NCBI GenBank assembly: GCA_016490735.1
Contig: JAEMWC010000752.1
Coordinates: forward strand, 190,001-254,000
Direction of reading: 5' to 3'
DNA: 64,000 nucleotides
Source: Pachyseris speciosa
Lineage: Eukaryota; Cnidaria; Anthozoa; Scleractinia; Pachyseridae
The notes below the pieces were generated by a model. That model was not told the origin of the DNA. It saw only the letters and a list, made by a program, of their open reading frames with translations, and did not search any database. Both the position numbers and the translations under genes were made by a program. Each line of letters starts with the position of its first letter. The first letter of the stretch is position 1. Shown here piece by piece: positions 1 to 9,228 of the stretch.

Positions 1-1241
1 TGGACGTGCGAAGAACATAACTCAGCGATTTTCGTCATTATTGCCATTGAAAATTATAATCGAAGACCAGCTTGAGGAGATGGAATCAATGGTTTATCCT
101 GCTACTGACTTGTCAGATTGATCTCACGATGAAATTCGTAGATGCGAATACAAAATTATGTATGCAACCGCAAGTGATTAATTTTGAACTTCGCTCTTGA
201 AGCAAAACAATCATCGCTTGCTTTTTCCTGCTCTGATACGTGTTTACCGTTCTAAATCCTATTTAATTTACAAACCAGGCCGTTTTGTCCGTTTGTAGAA
301 GTTCGAATTATTTTCTTAGTCCTTATGTAAGTGAAGAAAACAGGTTATGTATATGTGCGGGGCTGTTGACACTTCTTCTAAGACGCCGAATATGCAATAA
401 GGCGTGTTTCGCATTTTTACCTGTGAAACGTTGCTTACATTCAGCAAAAGTGTTTTTTATTAATGTACGCATTTCGAGTATTTAGGAGAGCGTGAAATTG
501 TTTTCATACGTTCAGTAGAAGTTCAAATTGGGGGTGTTATATATTTTTTTCTTGAAGCCCGCAAGGCGCGAGCCCTACGTTCTGATTAGTAAACATGTTG
601 CCAATTAATTGACAGAAGACGTAATCGGATTACCAGAAAAATCGGTGGGCGTAATGCAAAAATCTGGGTTCTTAGGGCAGGCGTTCCCTCTCGCTTTTCC
701 CTCCCTCCCCCTCCCCTTTCTACGCCTGCCACGCAGGCTATTTGTTTAGCGACATGAAAGACATGTACTAAGTTGATGTTTTTGTAGCGTCACACATTAA
801 AAGTTTTGCGTTATTGAAGTTTTATTGTCCTTATTGAACTAAAAAAGGCGTCAATGTTTGTATATTAGCACTATTCTTTGATTGCACCTGACGTCACGGC
901 AGCCCTGTTGGTGGAAAGAACAATAGCAAAGAAGTCTTTTGGGAATTTGACTCTATTATTATGCAAACCTTTAGCTACATTTTTCTACTGTTTTGACTAT
1001 GCAAAAATGCTTAATGAATTTGTAATCAACGAAAATGAATGATCGAAGATTCGTAAAAATAAATGTATCTTGACGTTAATGAACGTGATACCTGCGTTAT
1101 TGAAAATGGAATTTCTGGCGTTTGAGTGCCAACGAATAAGCCGGAAAATAAATATTCCTGCGGCAAGAGAACAACAGGGCTAGGGCCTGGGTCCTTTAGC
1201 GAAGATGCATCATGGGTAAAGCGATATGAGTATTTAAGCTT
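1..1241. other. Flanking host DNA without a recognisable gene
   Basis: I see no convincing coding region here. A C+T-rich stretch near 680-720 lies between short inverted sequences (ggcaggcgt at about 678 and acgcctgcc at about 722), which may be a foldback MITE remnant. The rest is AT-rich intergenic sequence. Confidence 0.4.
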
Positions 1242-1310
1242 GTGATTGCGCGTGGGCAATTATTCCAGGCCGACACCATCAGTTCTATTGCTTGGTTTAC
1301 TTATTTCGCG

Positions 1311-1529
1311 ATGGACCAATCCCAAGTTGCGAAAATCGTCGATGCTGCTATACTTAAGAACAAAGAGAGTCTTCTCGACTCGATGAAGAAAATTCTCGAT
1401 AGTTTCCTGGCTGATATCAAGAGAGCTAACTCTGACAATGCTGACTCACATCTCCGCGAGATGAAGAAATTGAAGTTTGAAGAACCTCGTCGTTTCAAGA
1501 AGAAAGCCAACGAGGACTGTTTTGCATAA
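1311..1529 (+). pseudogene. Host or retroelement coiled-coil ORF cut by the Polinton
   Basis: This open frame (start chosen at MDQSQVAKIVDAAI; it can be read from 1242) is charged and predicted helical, with heptad-like leucines and a basic end (RRFKKKANED). The reading frame runs straight into the left terminal repeat of Polinton element 1 and stops there, so its natural C-terminus is missing. A short open frame just beyond the right end of the element (15,811-15,931) may be another piece of the same locus. I cannot name the protein. It could be a repeated coral gene family or a retroelement gag-like protein. Confidence 0.35.
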
Positions 1530-1755
1530 AAACCATCGTTGGTCGCTGCGCGAGCTCCTCGGTTTTTATGTTTCAACAGTATTCGTTTGACGCCGGTATA
1601 CTGCTTAAAACCCCATCCCAGCAAGCAAGGCATTTGCGCACCTGCTATCCGGCCAATTAAACAAGTGGGATGTTGCATATCTGTGTGACACCCTATTGAA
1701 CAAGAGGGGTTGTTGCATATCTGTGTCACCCAATTAGAGAAAAGGGGCACCAATC
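1518..1755 (+). repeat. Left terminal inverted repeat of element 1
   Basis: The sequence matches the reverse complement of 15,503-15,772. From outside in it holds a hairpin segment (1525-1572), a unique part starting ttcaacagtattcgtttgac, and two copies of a ~50 bp sub-repeat whose core is a caagaggggttgttgcatat-type sequence (about 1650-1750). The right repeat has three copies. The outer hairpin segment is in the opposite orientation to that in the right repeat. Confidence 0.85.
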
Positions 1756-1766
1756 TTTCCCGGCGT

Positions 1767-2072
1767 ATGGACAACACCAGAGCCCAACAGCTGTGGAACT
1801 CTTTGCCTCCACAAATGCAAGAGGCATTGCTTGTTTTCATGGAAGAGCTCGAGAACACCCTCACAATCGGAAACACCTCTCCCGATTGGGCTGTCAAGCG
1901 CGCAATACCCGCTTTTTACGCGTTGTTTGACGCCTATGCCAATTATGTATTCGAAATCACAGAGCAACCAAACGCCTTTGTTAATCCTGCGTTTGAGGAG
2001 GAAGAGGATCCAAACGAACCAGACTGGGAAGCTTTGGAATTCGAAGTAGACCAGCTGGAAGAAGCAAAATAA
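1767..2072 (+). CDS. Small acidic hypothetical protein of element 1
   Basis: This 101-residue frame begins at MDNTRAQQLW just inside the left terminal repeat; the frame is open further upstream into the repeat, but the ATG at 1767 is the more natural start. The protein is strongly acidic toward its end (EEEEDPNEPDWEALEFEVDQ) and helical in the middle. It is the leftmost plus-strand gene of the element, next to a second small plus-strand frame at 2507. No family is recognised. The acidic composition suggests a regulatory or nucleic-acid-mimic role, but that is only a guess. Confidence 0.5.
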   Translation: MDNTRAQQLWNSLPPQMQEALLVFMEELENTLTIGNTSPDWAVKRAIPAFYALFDAYANYVFEITEQPNAFVNPAFEEEEDPNEPDWEALEFEVDQLEEAK

Positions 2073-2506
2073 CCCGCCTCTTTCCCCGAAACGAAAACAA
2101 CGGCTGTCTTGGTTGTGATTGATTGAAGTGTTTTCTTTAAAATTTCCACTGGCAATCTGAACAAGAACAACTTTCAGCGGCTTTTAAAAATTTTGAAGTT
2201 TTTTGCGCGCCAATTTGTCTAATATTTGTAAATGTTTCTGATTCCACCCAACACTTTTCCTTTCTTCCAACTTGAAAGCAACAAAGAAATTTAATTTTTT
2301 TTCCTTCAATTCCCACGGAAGTCTCCATTGAAAATGCATCACCTTGAGTTTTTTGACGCACATATTTAATTGGTACGCACATTTGAAAAAATATTTTTTT
2401 CTTTGAAGAAATGATTGCTTTGCTGACAATCCTTGTCATTTCGTGTAAGACAAACTTGCACACCCAATCGTTCGCGAGGTGAAACAAGAAATGGATCGCG
2501 TTGTGA

Positions 2507-2896
2507 ACGAAATTTTCACACAAGGTACACCCATTTGAAGAAAAGGAGCACACATCAAATGACAAACCGGCGTTTGAAAGTTGTCGAAGCGGAAAAATAG
2601 TTGAGGAGCTGTCCGAAATCTTCGACATAACAATTTGCGATCTTCACCTTTTCCTCCCAACGACTGCGGAAGAAGACCAATTTTCGCCCAAAGTAAAACT
2701 CCTTCTTGCAAAGTTGACTGGGGATTGTTTGGTTGAAGATAAACTTATCGAAGAAGCAAAATTAGATGTGGATGCCTTTTTGGATATATTAGGCGAAATT
2801 TGTTTTTTGGCCAGACAATGGCCAGAAAAAACCCCATGGAAACTGTCAAATGCCATCAGAGGTTTGGAAACTATTGTCACCTGGTACGAGATTTGA
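2507..2896 (+). pseudogene. Hypothetical plus-strand ORF fragment of element 1
   Basis: The plus frame from 2507 to the stop at 2896 is open for about 129 codons, but its only good start context is an internal TTG near 2714. The C-terminal half reads as an acidic helical protein (IEEAKLDVDAFLDILGEI). The 5' part may be missing or frameshifted, since short frames lie just upstream (2491). The end overlaps tail-to-tail with the PLA2 gene. Function unknown. Confidence 0.35.
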
Positions 2897-3982
2897 CCCC
2901 GAGACCCAACTTGTCCTTTGTGTTGATAACATTGCGCGCCAAAGCATGCCCCCCATTGTCTCTCTTTCCACGGAACTGCATCGAGCGCTTTCACCATTTT
3001 ACTGTCAGAAGCATGCTTGCACTTTTTCTCGTCCGAACCATATTTTTTTGCCCAATGCCCACAAATGCTGTAACCCACGTCGTGCTGCATCGCAATTGCA
3101 TCCGTTGCGCCCGTTGCTTTTTGAAAGATTTCCTGTATTTCACCCGTCTCTGGATCGTAATCCAGTTGCCGGTCGAGGGGTTGTATGGGCCTGTGTAGTT
3201 GTGCCCCGGAAGAGTCCAGCCTCTCTTCCGTTTCGGAAGTTTCCCAATCATCGCGTGAATATCGAAACCCGAGCCATAGTAGTTTCGCGCGGTCTTCTGG
3301 AAAACATCCAGGAAGCCGTGGTGCCCCGGAAAAGCTTTGGAGAAAGCTTTCAAAAACTTCGGGTCTGTTGCAAACTTTGGAACCAAGACCCCGTAGCGTG
3401 TGAACCGGGGATCGACGAAATAACCCAACCCCGAACCAACAACCCCCTTTCCATATCCCGTCCACTTGATCCAAGACCCACATCTCCGCGTGCCGCCCCT
3501 GTCCTTATACTCTTTGTACTTTCGCTTGTATTCTGCCACCGTGGCGTGCCCCTCTTCCGGAGAAACAACTGGGCCTTTGAAAAGAGTCGCTTGAAATCGA
3601 CAAACGGGAATGGAATAGGAAGTCCGCGCCCATCGAGATCGGGACTGTCGCAAACGGCAATGGAATAGGAAGTGCGCGCCCATCGAGATCGGGCCTGTCG
3701 GTCTGGTAACGGATGTTGGGCCGCACCTTCGTTGAAAGCTGGTTGAACGCTTCGCTCCCAACCTTTCGAAGAACAGGCTTGCCCCTCTCCACAGCCCAAT
3801 CAATCGCCTTTCTTTGTAGCTCGGGGTTTCTCATCGCCTCCGACGCATAGTACCGCCCCATTTCCAATTCTTTTTTTCGCGAGAAATGGGACCCCACATT
3901 CCAAGAACAAATCCATCGCAGTTCCAGCAATGTCTGTGCCAATTCCAGAGCCCTCTGCAAGAGAGGGCTCCGCTAGTTTCCC
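2877..3982 (-). pseudogene. Parvovirus-type phospholipase A2 virion protein (frameshifted)
   Basis: The minus-strand frame enters from the zinc-ribbon ORF at the slippery site 3976-3982. It contains MGRYYASEAMRNPELQ, a GPYNP-type calcium-loop region (YTGPYNP near 3180-3200) and the catalytic motif DAIAMQHDVGY (His-Asp dyad, HDxxY). These are hallmarks of the short PLA2 found in parvovirus VP1 and in adintovirus-like elements, where it opens endosomal membranes. At least three frame changes break the gene: near the T-run at about 3866, near 3180 where the loop passes into the catalytic helix, and near 2925. Relative to element 3, about 80-110 extra residues lie between the N-terminal part and the IGKLPKRKRGWT segment, partly a ~50 bp tandem duplication at 3609-3700. 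Confidence 0.72.
3948..3982 (-). promoter_or_regulatory. Candidate -1 ribosomal frameshift signal (element 1)
   Basis: On the minus strand the zinc-ribbon frame reads TCG GGA AAC TAG, so G-GGA-AAC (3976-3982) is a canonical X-XXY-YYZ slippery heptamer. Five nucleotides later lies an 8 bp perfect hairpin, GAGCCCTC pairing with GAGGGCTC (3948-3970) across a 7 nt loop. Slipping by -1 bypasses the stop and enters the open PLA2 frame as G-K-L-A-E-P-S. The same arrangement occurs in element 3. Confidence 0.65.
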
Positions 3983-4161
3983 GACATCGGCAAGAACCTT
4001 GTTTTTGTTATCCCACAGACCACACATCTCACTTTCAACATTTTCCGGTTGTTTCTCGTTGTCACAATCCTTTCTTTTCCAGGCACATTCGGAGTTTTCC
4101 GTTTGTCCCGCACGCAGTACACGTCCGCCACCACGCTATATTTTCGAAGTAATTTTTCACA
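3973..4161 (-). CDS. CxxC zinc-ribbon peptide upstream of PLA2
   Basis: The frame ends RCVVCGITKTRFLPMSGN and stops at TAG (3973-3975). It shows one CxxC pair and a basic tract (VPGKERIVTTRNNRKM). The only ATG in frame is late (4041), giving 22 residues; the frame itself is open upstream to about 4215, overlapping the protease remnant, so the true start is unclear. Element 3 has the same gene (CAECGITKTKF) in the same place, immediately before PLA2, which argues that it is real. The last two sense codons are GGA AAC, part of the proposed frameshift site. Confidence 0.55.
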   Translation of the reverse strand, partial: CEKLLRKYSVVADVYCVRDKRKTPNVPGKERIVTTRNNRKMLKVRCVVCGITKTRFLPMSGN

Positions 4162-4470
4162 ACTCTCTCGTTTTCTCGCACATCTGTGGAAAACATTCGG
4201 AGAATATCCAGGTTTTGTTCCCCGCTTTCAGCATCTTTTTTTCCCATTCCACAGGAGGGTGCTCTCCAAAAGAGTCAAAATACTCCACATCTTTCCCACG
4301 CAAGCAAGCGACCCTGTGTGTTCCCAAACTGCCGAAGTCATCCAAGTTCAAAATGCAAGGCGAGTGGTTGAGAGGTTTGGCTTCGTCTCGGGAGAAAATT
4401 CCTCGGATCGGGATACCGAGATATTTGCACCAAATGGAGAGATCAATGTTCGAGAGTGGGACATCCCGAA
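4157..4470 (-). pseudogene. Adenain-like cysteine protease remnant
   Basis: The minus frame carries PLSNIDLSIWCKYLGIPI, then a GTHR segment (the catalytic His region, normally GTHW) and YFDSFGEHPPVEWE (the catalytic Asp region) before stopping at 4157-4159. This order matches the adenovirus-type maturation protease (Ulp1/C5 fold) of Polintons, which cleaves virion precursors. The downstream catalytic Cys region is not found in frame and the Trp after His is replaced by Arg, so the gene looks inactive. Its 5' end overlaps the end of the pX-like gene in another frame. No Met start is visible; the edge at 4470 is where homology-like sequence begins. Confidence 0.65.
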
Positions 4471-5199
4471 ACTTTATTTTTTTTCTCCCAATCTCGCCAA
4501 GTACCCCAAACAGGCGGTGGGCAATACCACGGAGGATTAATCTGCATTCCTTTTGCTCGCGAAGGAGAAGGCGGCGGCGGAAGTTGTAGCAACGAGCGTC
4601 TTGAGGGGGAGGGTGCCACTTGCATTCCCTTTCCCAACATGCTTTTCACGAGGGACAAAGCAAGGGGAACCCCGATGGAAGCCAGCATTCCAAGAAACCC
4701 GCCATACTGCGAAGTTCCTCCACCACGAACCGCCCCCTTCCAAACCAAGTACTTTTCAATCCCCTTTCTCTCCTCTGATGACAACATTTGTGTGAGCCGG
4801 TAAAGTTCCCGCGGGCCATAGCCCTTCCCAAAAATCTTTTTCAAAGCTTTCTCCGCGGCGAAACTCAGCCCCGCAGTTGCCAAAGCTTTGGCGGCAGATT
4901 TGGCCGCTGGCACAAGCACCTGCCTCGCCAAACTGAACACCGTCGAAAAAAGATTCCCACCACTCTGCCATCTTTGCGATCTGCGTCTGGGAAATCTGTA
5001 GATCTGCGCCGCGCTTTTCGCTGGCGGCTTTCCGCAAGTGTTTTATTTGGGTGCTCGTCAAAAGAAGAGAGTCACCATGCCCGATTTGTTCGGGTTTGAC
5101 GCGCAGAGTCACAGCTATTCGCGCGGCAACAGCCTCTCACAGGCTGCTCTTCTGTCCATCAGATAGCGCGACGCGAAACGGGGTGTACGTCTTGGCCAT
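4443..5199 (-). pseudogene. Adenovirus pX-like core/minor capsid protein (broken)
   Basis: The frame begins MAKTYTPFRVALSDGQKSSL at 5199 and meets an in-frame TGA (about 5138). It continues with VTLRVKPEQIGHGDSLLLT and IKHLRK segments, shifts frame near 4950, then reads an Ala-rich helix (LATAGLSFAAEKALKKIFG) and a hydrophobic GGFLGMLASIGVPLALSLVK stretch ending in GKGMQV. A hydrophobic patch before a GKG site is typical of adenovirus pX/mu-like proteins in Polintons and adintoviruses, DNA-condensing core proteins processed by the protease. The adjoining protease supports this. Broken by one stop and at least one frameshift. Confidence 0.6.
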
Positions 5200-5224
5200 C
5201 TCATACTAAAGAGAGGAATTTCTG

Positions 5225-6503
5225 TCTCAACCCACAACCAACTCGTTTCCAACCTGCTTGATCACGACCTCTTCCCCATTCAAGATGGCCGCGAAGGTGA
5301 TGTAATCTTGCTCATTGGCCACCTCGTTCAGCCGATAGCGCAGGATCAGTTTCTTCGCATCGCCTCAGTGTCATGCTTTCCTTGGTCACGCGGAGATCGA
5401 GTACATAACAGGGTACAGAGACGAATAGTTGTCCACGCTGATTTGGGTTCCAGAATTGGGGTCGTTCTTCCTGTAGCGAAACTCAATCAAATCGCGGCGG
5501 ATGCGTGTCTGGTCTTCTCCGTCATAGTCGAGCTCGGGATAGTAAGTCGAACCATACTGCAGTCGGCAAGTGCTCAGTTTTGCAGAATCGTCTCCGTCGA
5601 GGTCGAACGTGTCAAAGCTGTACGGGTTGGAGGCCAGAGCGTTTTGTTTCCGCGATTGCTGGAAGAAGACAAAGACATGCTTTGCGTTCTTGACACCGGG
5701 GGAAATCTGCCACTGACCACCTGCGTCTCTTCTTGCGGAGCTGGGGATCAAGGTTTCCTGTAAGTAGGTCCATTTCGATGGTTTCAGGAACTATTCGTTC
5801 ATTAGTCTTTGCCCCTCTGGCGTCATTTCCAGCTTCGGAAGCCACAATTCGAACGTTTTGACCACAATTCTTCGTTTAGTGTTGTCATTCTGGAAAATCA
5901 TCTCAGCGTCGTCCTGCAATACAATTTCGAATTCCAACTGCATTGGAGGTATAAGCCTGTTCCACAGCTCTTCGAAGAACGCATAGTGTTTAAGAGGAAT
6001 CACAGTTTTCACCGATCCGGCTCCTTTGAAAGTTTGTGTCGCGCTTCGATGCCTTTGTTGGTGGCGGAGTTAACAGGATTCGTTACAGTCGTGTTGTCTG
6101 TGTCGAGATACCAAAACTCATCCTTTGCCACACTCCTCGAATAGTCATCGGAATAATCGAACAGCGTTTTGATAAAAATGTTCTTGTGAACACCGTTCGC
6201 CTCATAGAGGTTCTTTCGCGCGGACCGCACCGTCAGAGTTTAGATCAAATAGAAAGAGCCGTTTACTGGCGCCGTCTCTGCGTTGTTCGCAATGTTGGCC
6301 CCGTCGGCAAGAGCTTCGAAGCGGTACTCGACGCTGAAATAAGCGTTATACCAGTCGTGCACAACATCGCGGTCTCTCGAAAAGAGTTTGTACCCCTTCT
6401 TCGTCTGGTGTTGCGCATTCCCCGGGAGCACGAGCGACGTGTCGAGATTGATGCGCTCGTAGTCCACTTTCTCGAGATTTTTCGGAGCTCTAAACCAAGC
6501 CAT
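5225..6503 (-). pseudogene. Major capsid (hexon-like) candidate, frameshifted
   Basis: The start is MAWFRAPKNLEKVDYERINL at 6503 and the end is ..VVIKQVGNELVVG before TGA at 5225-5227, about 426 codons. An in-frame TAA sits at about 6239 and frame changes occur near 6010, 5790 and 5390. Recognisable segments include SDDYSRSVAKDEFWYLDT, PLKHYAFFEELWNRLIPP and QISPGVKNAKHVFVFFQ. I recognise this as the conserved capsid-region ORF of animal Polintons, most likely the double-jelly-roll major capsid protein. The assignment rests on length and position between the penton-like and pX-like genes, not on a structural check. Confidence 0.55.
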
Positions 6504-6551
6504 GCTCGTGCAAGCACAATGTATACAACAAAGACGACTTGCCGACGGTAT

Positions 6552-6815
6552 TCAAAGACGAATCGCCAAAATTTGGGCACACATCGCATCTCCCTTCTGC
6601 CCCCTCGTCTCCCCAACAGTTGTCGAATTTTTTTCGCCTTCCTTTCTTCCATCATTGGCGGCCCCGTTTCTTTGGGCAGTTCTGCAGGTAAAATTGGTGT
6701 TTCGTTCCACCGGCTTCGCAACTTTCGGGCCGATATCAAAAAGCTCGTCACGAATCACGGCCGACCCTTTGTGTATGTAGCGATACCATTCGGCCCGCGG
6801 GTCGAAAAATTTCAT
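6552..6815 (-). CDS. Small hypothetical protein between capsid genes
   Basis: An 88-codon minus frame starts MKFFDPRAEWYRYIHKGSAV at 6815 and lies between the minor-capsid and major-capsid candidates. It is polar, Lys/Arg/Asn-rich toward the end, and may be frameshifted near 6650, because a more basic frame (KAKKIRQLLGRRGGRREMR) runs alongside. In related elements a short basic virion or core protein can occupy this slot, but I cannot confirm that here. Confidence 0.35.
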   Translation of the reverse strand: MKFFDPRAEWYRYIHKGSAVIRDELFDIGPKVAKPVERNTNFTCRTAQRNGAANDGRKEGEKNSTTVGETRGQKGDAMCAQILAIRL

Positions 6816-6880
6816 TCACTCACAGGGGCTGTTCATTTGACACATGCGCCAAGAGACACAATTTACACCAAGAAGAAATT

Positions 6881-7641
6881 TCAAAGCTTGGTGCCAACCT
6901 CTCGAACAATAAGACTCAAAGCCAGGTCTGTTCCATTAAGATTCAAGATGTTGTTTCTCCCATCTGTAACGCGTATTCCGATTGCGTTGATCCGGCTTCC
7001 GCCAACGAGGTGGAATTTTAAACGCCGTGGTTCCTTTTCGAAGGGAAAACTGACACTTTTGTTCACAACGGAAACGCTGAACAAAACATCGTTCGCCACA
7101 TCGTTCACCTTCCTTGTAATCAAGTCACAATGGATGAAGACCCAATCCACGCCCCTTGTTATGTTTGAGATTCTGTCTCCAATGAAACTTGTCGCGCACT
7201 GTCAAATTTTTTTTTGTCGAAGCCCAACAGTTCGGCGTACTTCCCAAAAGAGAGGTCGAGCTCGTAGTCTTTGGCCACCCCGATTTCAACTCGATAGGTG
7301 GGCAAATAAAAGTACAGATTCGGCAGAAGGGTCGACGAAACCCGTGTGCGCCTGCAAATACGTTGAGATGGTTAGTGTACCCATACATTCCGTCGGGGAA
7401 CGTCAAAGTTTTCCAGGCTTCGCCCTCTTTTTCCATCGCAGCCGGTGTTGTCGTACTCCGCCGCCACGTTGTACCAAGAATAGGTAATTGTGATCAGCTC
7501 GTCCAGTGCGGCTTCGTAGTTCCGCGTTGGATCGAGCTCGATCGTGGGGTCGAAATACACCCGAAAATTGTGGGTCTTTTGGTTGTAGCGCCCCGACTCC
7601 AGCATCGCAAGCCGAGAGTCAATCAGCAGGTGGAGAGTCAT
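6881..7641 (-). pseudogene. Minor capsid (penton-like) protein, frameshifted
   Basis: The gene starts MTLHLLIDSRLAMLESGRYN at 7641 and ends VTDGRNNILNLNGTDLALSL before the stop at 6881, about 250 codons, the usual size of the single-jelly-roll minor capsid protein (PX) of Polintons. Diagnostic pieces include FRVYFDPTIELDPTRNYEAAL near the start, WKTLTFPDGMYG in the middle and a C-terminal strand pattern RLTDG..N-N-LNG. The frame changes at about 7440, 7350 and 7150. It sits directly upstream of the major-capsid candidate in the same orientation. Confidence 0.6.
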
Positions 7642-8477
7642 CCTATATAACTCTGGCGAATTTTCCGACCCTGTTCTTTAGTGAGAAGTCTGCGTTTAAC
7701 AAGTTCGGAAAGCAGCTCCCCAATGTCTTTTCGCAGCTTGGACGAAGTGTTTCCTGCTTTCAACGAGCCGAGCTTCACATACAGGATGTTTATCATTTCT
7801 TCGAAGTCGTTTCCCATCCCGCTCCCTTCCATCCATTCTTCTTCCAGGATTTCATTTTCATCGTCGTCCTCTTCGATTGCAGGCCTGCGAGCCAAAATTG
7901 CCTCTTCCCAAGATGGCGTTGTTCTCTGTTTTGACGCGGGGCGGCCTTTCTTCAAACTCTGTCTTCCCTGTTGGAGCTGGCTCGCCGACAGCGGGGATGC
8001 TCGAAGGGGTGGTGGGGGTGGGGGCATTCGTGCAGCGAGAATTTCATCTCTGCGCCGTTTGACGTCCGTCAAAGACCAACCTTTGTATTTTCCAGTTTTC
8101 ACCTCTTCTTGCCCGCCTCGCTCCATCTTCGTGGCGAGGCTGCTGAGCGACCGCAAATCGTTTTATTCGTTGTATGTCTCGAGAAACTTTGTTGACGCCG
8201 GTTCCTCCCAAGTTTTGCGCAGAGCGTCTTCTTCCACAGGCGGTGGGGTGGAGGCAATTCGAATTCTTCGTCGTCGTCGACGGGTGAGGGTGGAGGTGTG
8301 GGAAGAGGTGTTGGAGCCTCCGGCTGGAAATCTTGCCAGTCGAAAGGGTTGATTCGATCGAACTCCTCCATTGCGCAGTCTGGTCCCGCCACATGTTCGG
8401 GGGAAGGCGTTTTTTCCAGCCGCTTCGTGATTGGTTAGAAAACCCGCCCGCTTTGATTTCTCCCATCGCCTTCGCAC
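7638..8477 (-). pseudogene. Conserved Polinton protein, Pro-rich with helical C-terminus
   Basis: The frame near the 5' end carries MAGPDCAMEEFDRINPFDWQ and a Pro-rich run (TPLPTPPPSPVDDDEEFELP). After a frame change near 8220 and a stop near 8165 it continues into a 172-codon frame from 8156, with a second Pro-rich run (PPPPPPL) and a C-terminal helical domain (LYVKLGSLKAGNTSSKLRKD). The C-terminal domain resembles a recurrent Polinton protein of unknown function. Its stop overlaps the penton-like start at 7638-7641, which suggests co-transcription. A basic open frame continues upstream to about 8563. Confidence 0.5.
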
Positions 8478-8594
8478 GTTTGTTTCGTTTGAAAGCTTGC
8501 CTGATCTCGTCTTCTTGTGCCTCCAGCTTGGCTTCTGCCGCGGCCCGCTCTCGCCTCTTCTAAACAGACATATGTTTTGCTCGTATACATATAG

Positions 8595-9059
8595 ATGAAA
8601 ATTCCGAACTATGATCCTGGCGCTGCGAAGACGAATTAGCTACAAGGAGACCCGTCCATGCCCGAGGACATTTTCCGGATGCTGATCTGCGGCCCCAGCG
8701 GTTCCGGCAAGACAAACATCCTGCTGCACATGTTGTACAAGCTGTTGGAGTTCGACAAGGTTCTGCTTTTCTCGAAGAACCTTCACCAGAAAAGTAACTT
8801 GATCATACCGAACGGTTGTCGAATATTGACGATGTCAGCCATGTTTTTCACGATGGCCGTGACCTACCCACATCTTTCTTTGAAAATACATCACGGCTTC
8901 AATTTGACTCAAGCAGCAACTTACACATCGACCCAAACAACTCAACCTCAAACCATCCCCGTCAATTTAGTGTTAAGATTCGGTCATATGAGTGTGGATT
9001 TGGAAACGAGGGGCGTTTCCTCGAAAATTTTGTTGACAATTAAATATGAAATCCCGTGA
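8595..9059 (+). pseudogene. FtsK/HerA-type DNA packaging ATPase, truncated
   Basis: The plus frame starts MKIPNYDPGAAKTN at 8595, meets TAG, and continues in the same frame as MPEDIFRMLICGPSGSGKTN. GPSGSGKT is a Walker A P-loop, followed by LLHMLYKLLEFDKVLLFSKN, the layout of the A32-like genome-packaging ATPase of Polintons. The Walker B aspartate, sensor and C-terminal regions cannot be found downstream in any frame, so only about the N-terminal 100 residues of a ~250-300-residue family are recognisable. It is divergently oriented from the capsid genes. Confidence 0.72.
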
Positions 9060-9228
9060 AAAAGTGGATGACATGGCTCACATTGACAGCTTCCTTTGCG
9101 CATACACCTGGTGCAACTGGTGCGACAAGTGTAGCCTTGTTTGCCTTGCAAAAATCCCAAACCGAAGAGGTGCGAGCGGGAAAAAGTTCGCGCAGCCATG
9201 CTTACAGCAAAACCAACTGACTCTTCTT

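Noticed and set aside
2850..3668. Long plus-strand ORF (272 codons)
   Set aside because: It mirrors the minus-strand PLA2 gene, whose catalytic motif is recognisable; the plus frame has no family-like features.
4500..4530. Second slippery site (A run) between the pX-like and protease frames
   Set aside because: The protease frame is +1 relative to the pX-like frame, and a -1 slip at the A run would reach a stop at once.
6036..7487. 483-codon plus-strand ORF
   Set aside because: It lies antisense to the minor- and major-capsid candidates and reads through their frames; it resembles no protein and is best explained as a shadow of the high-GC minus-strand genes.
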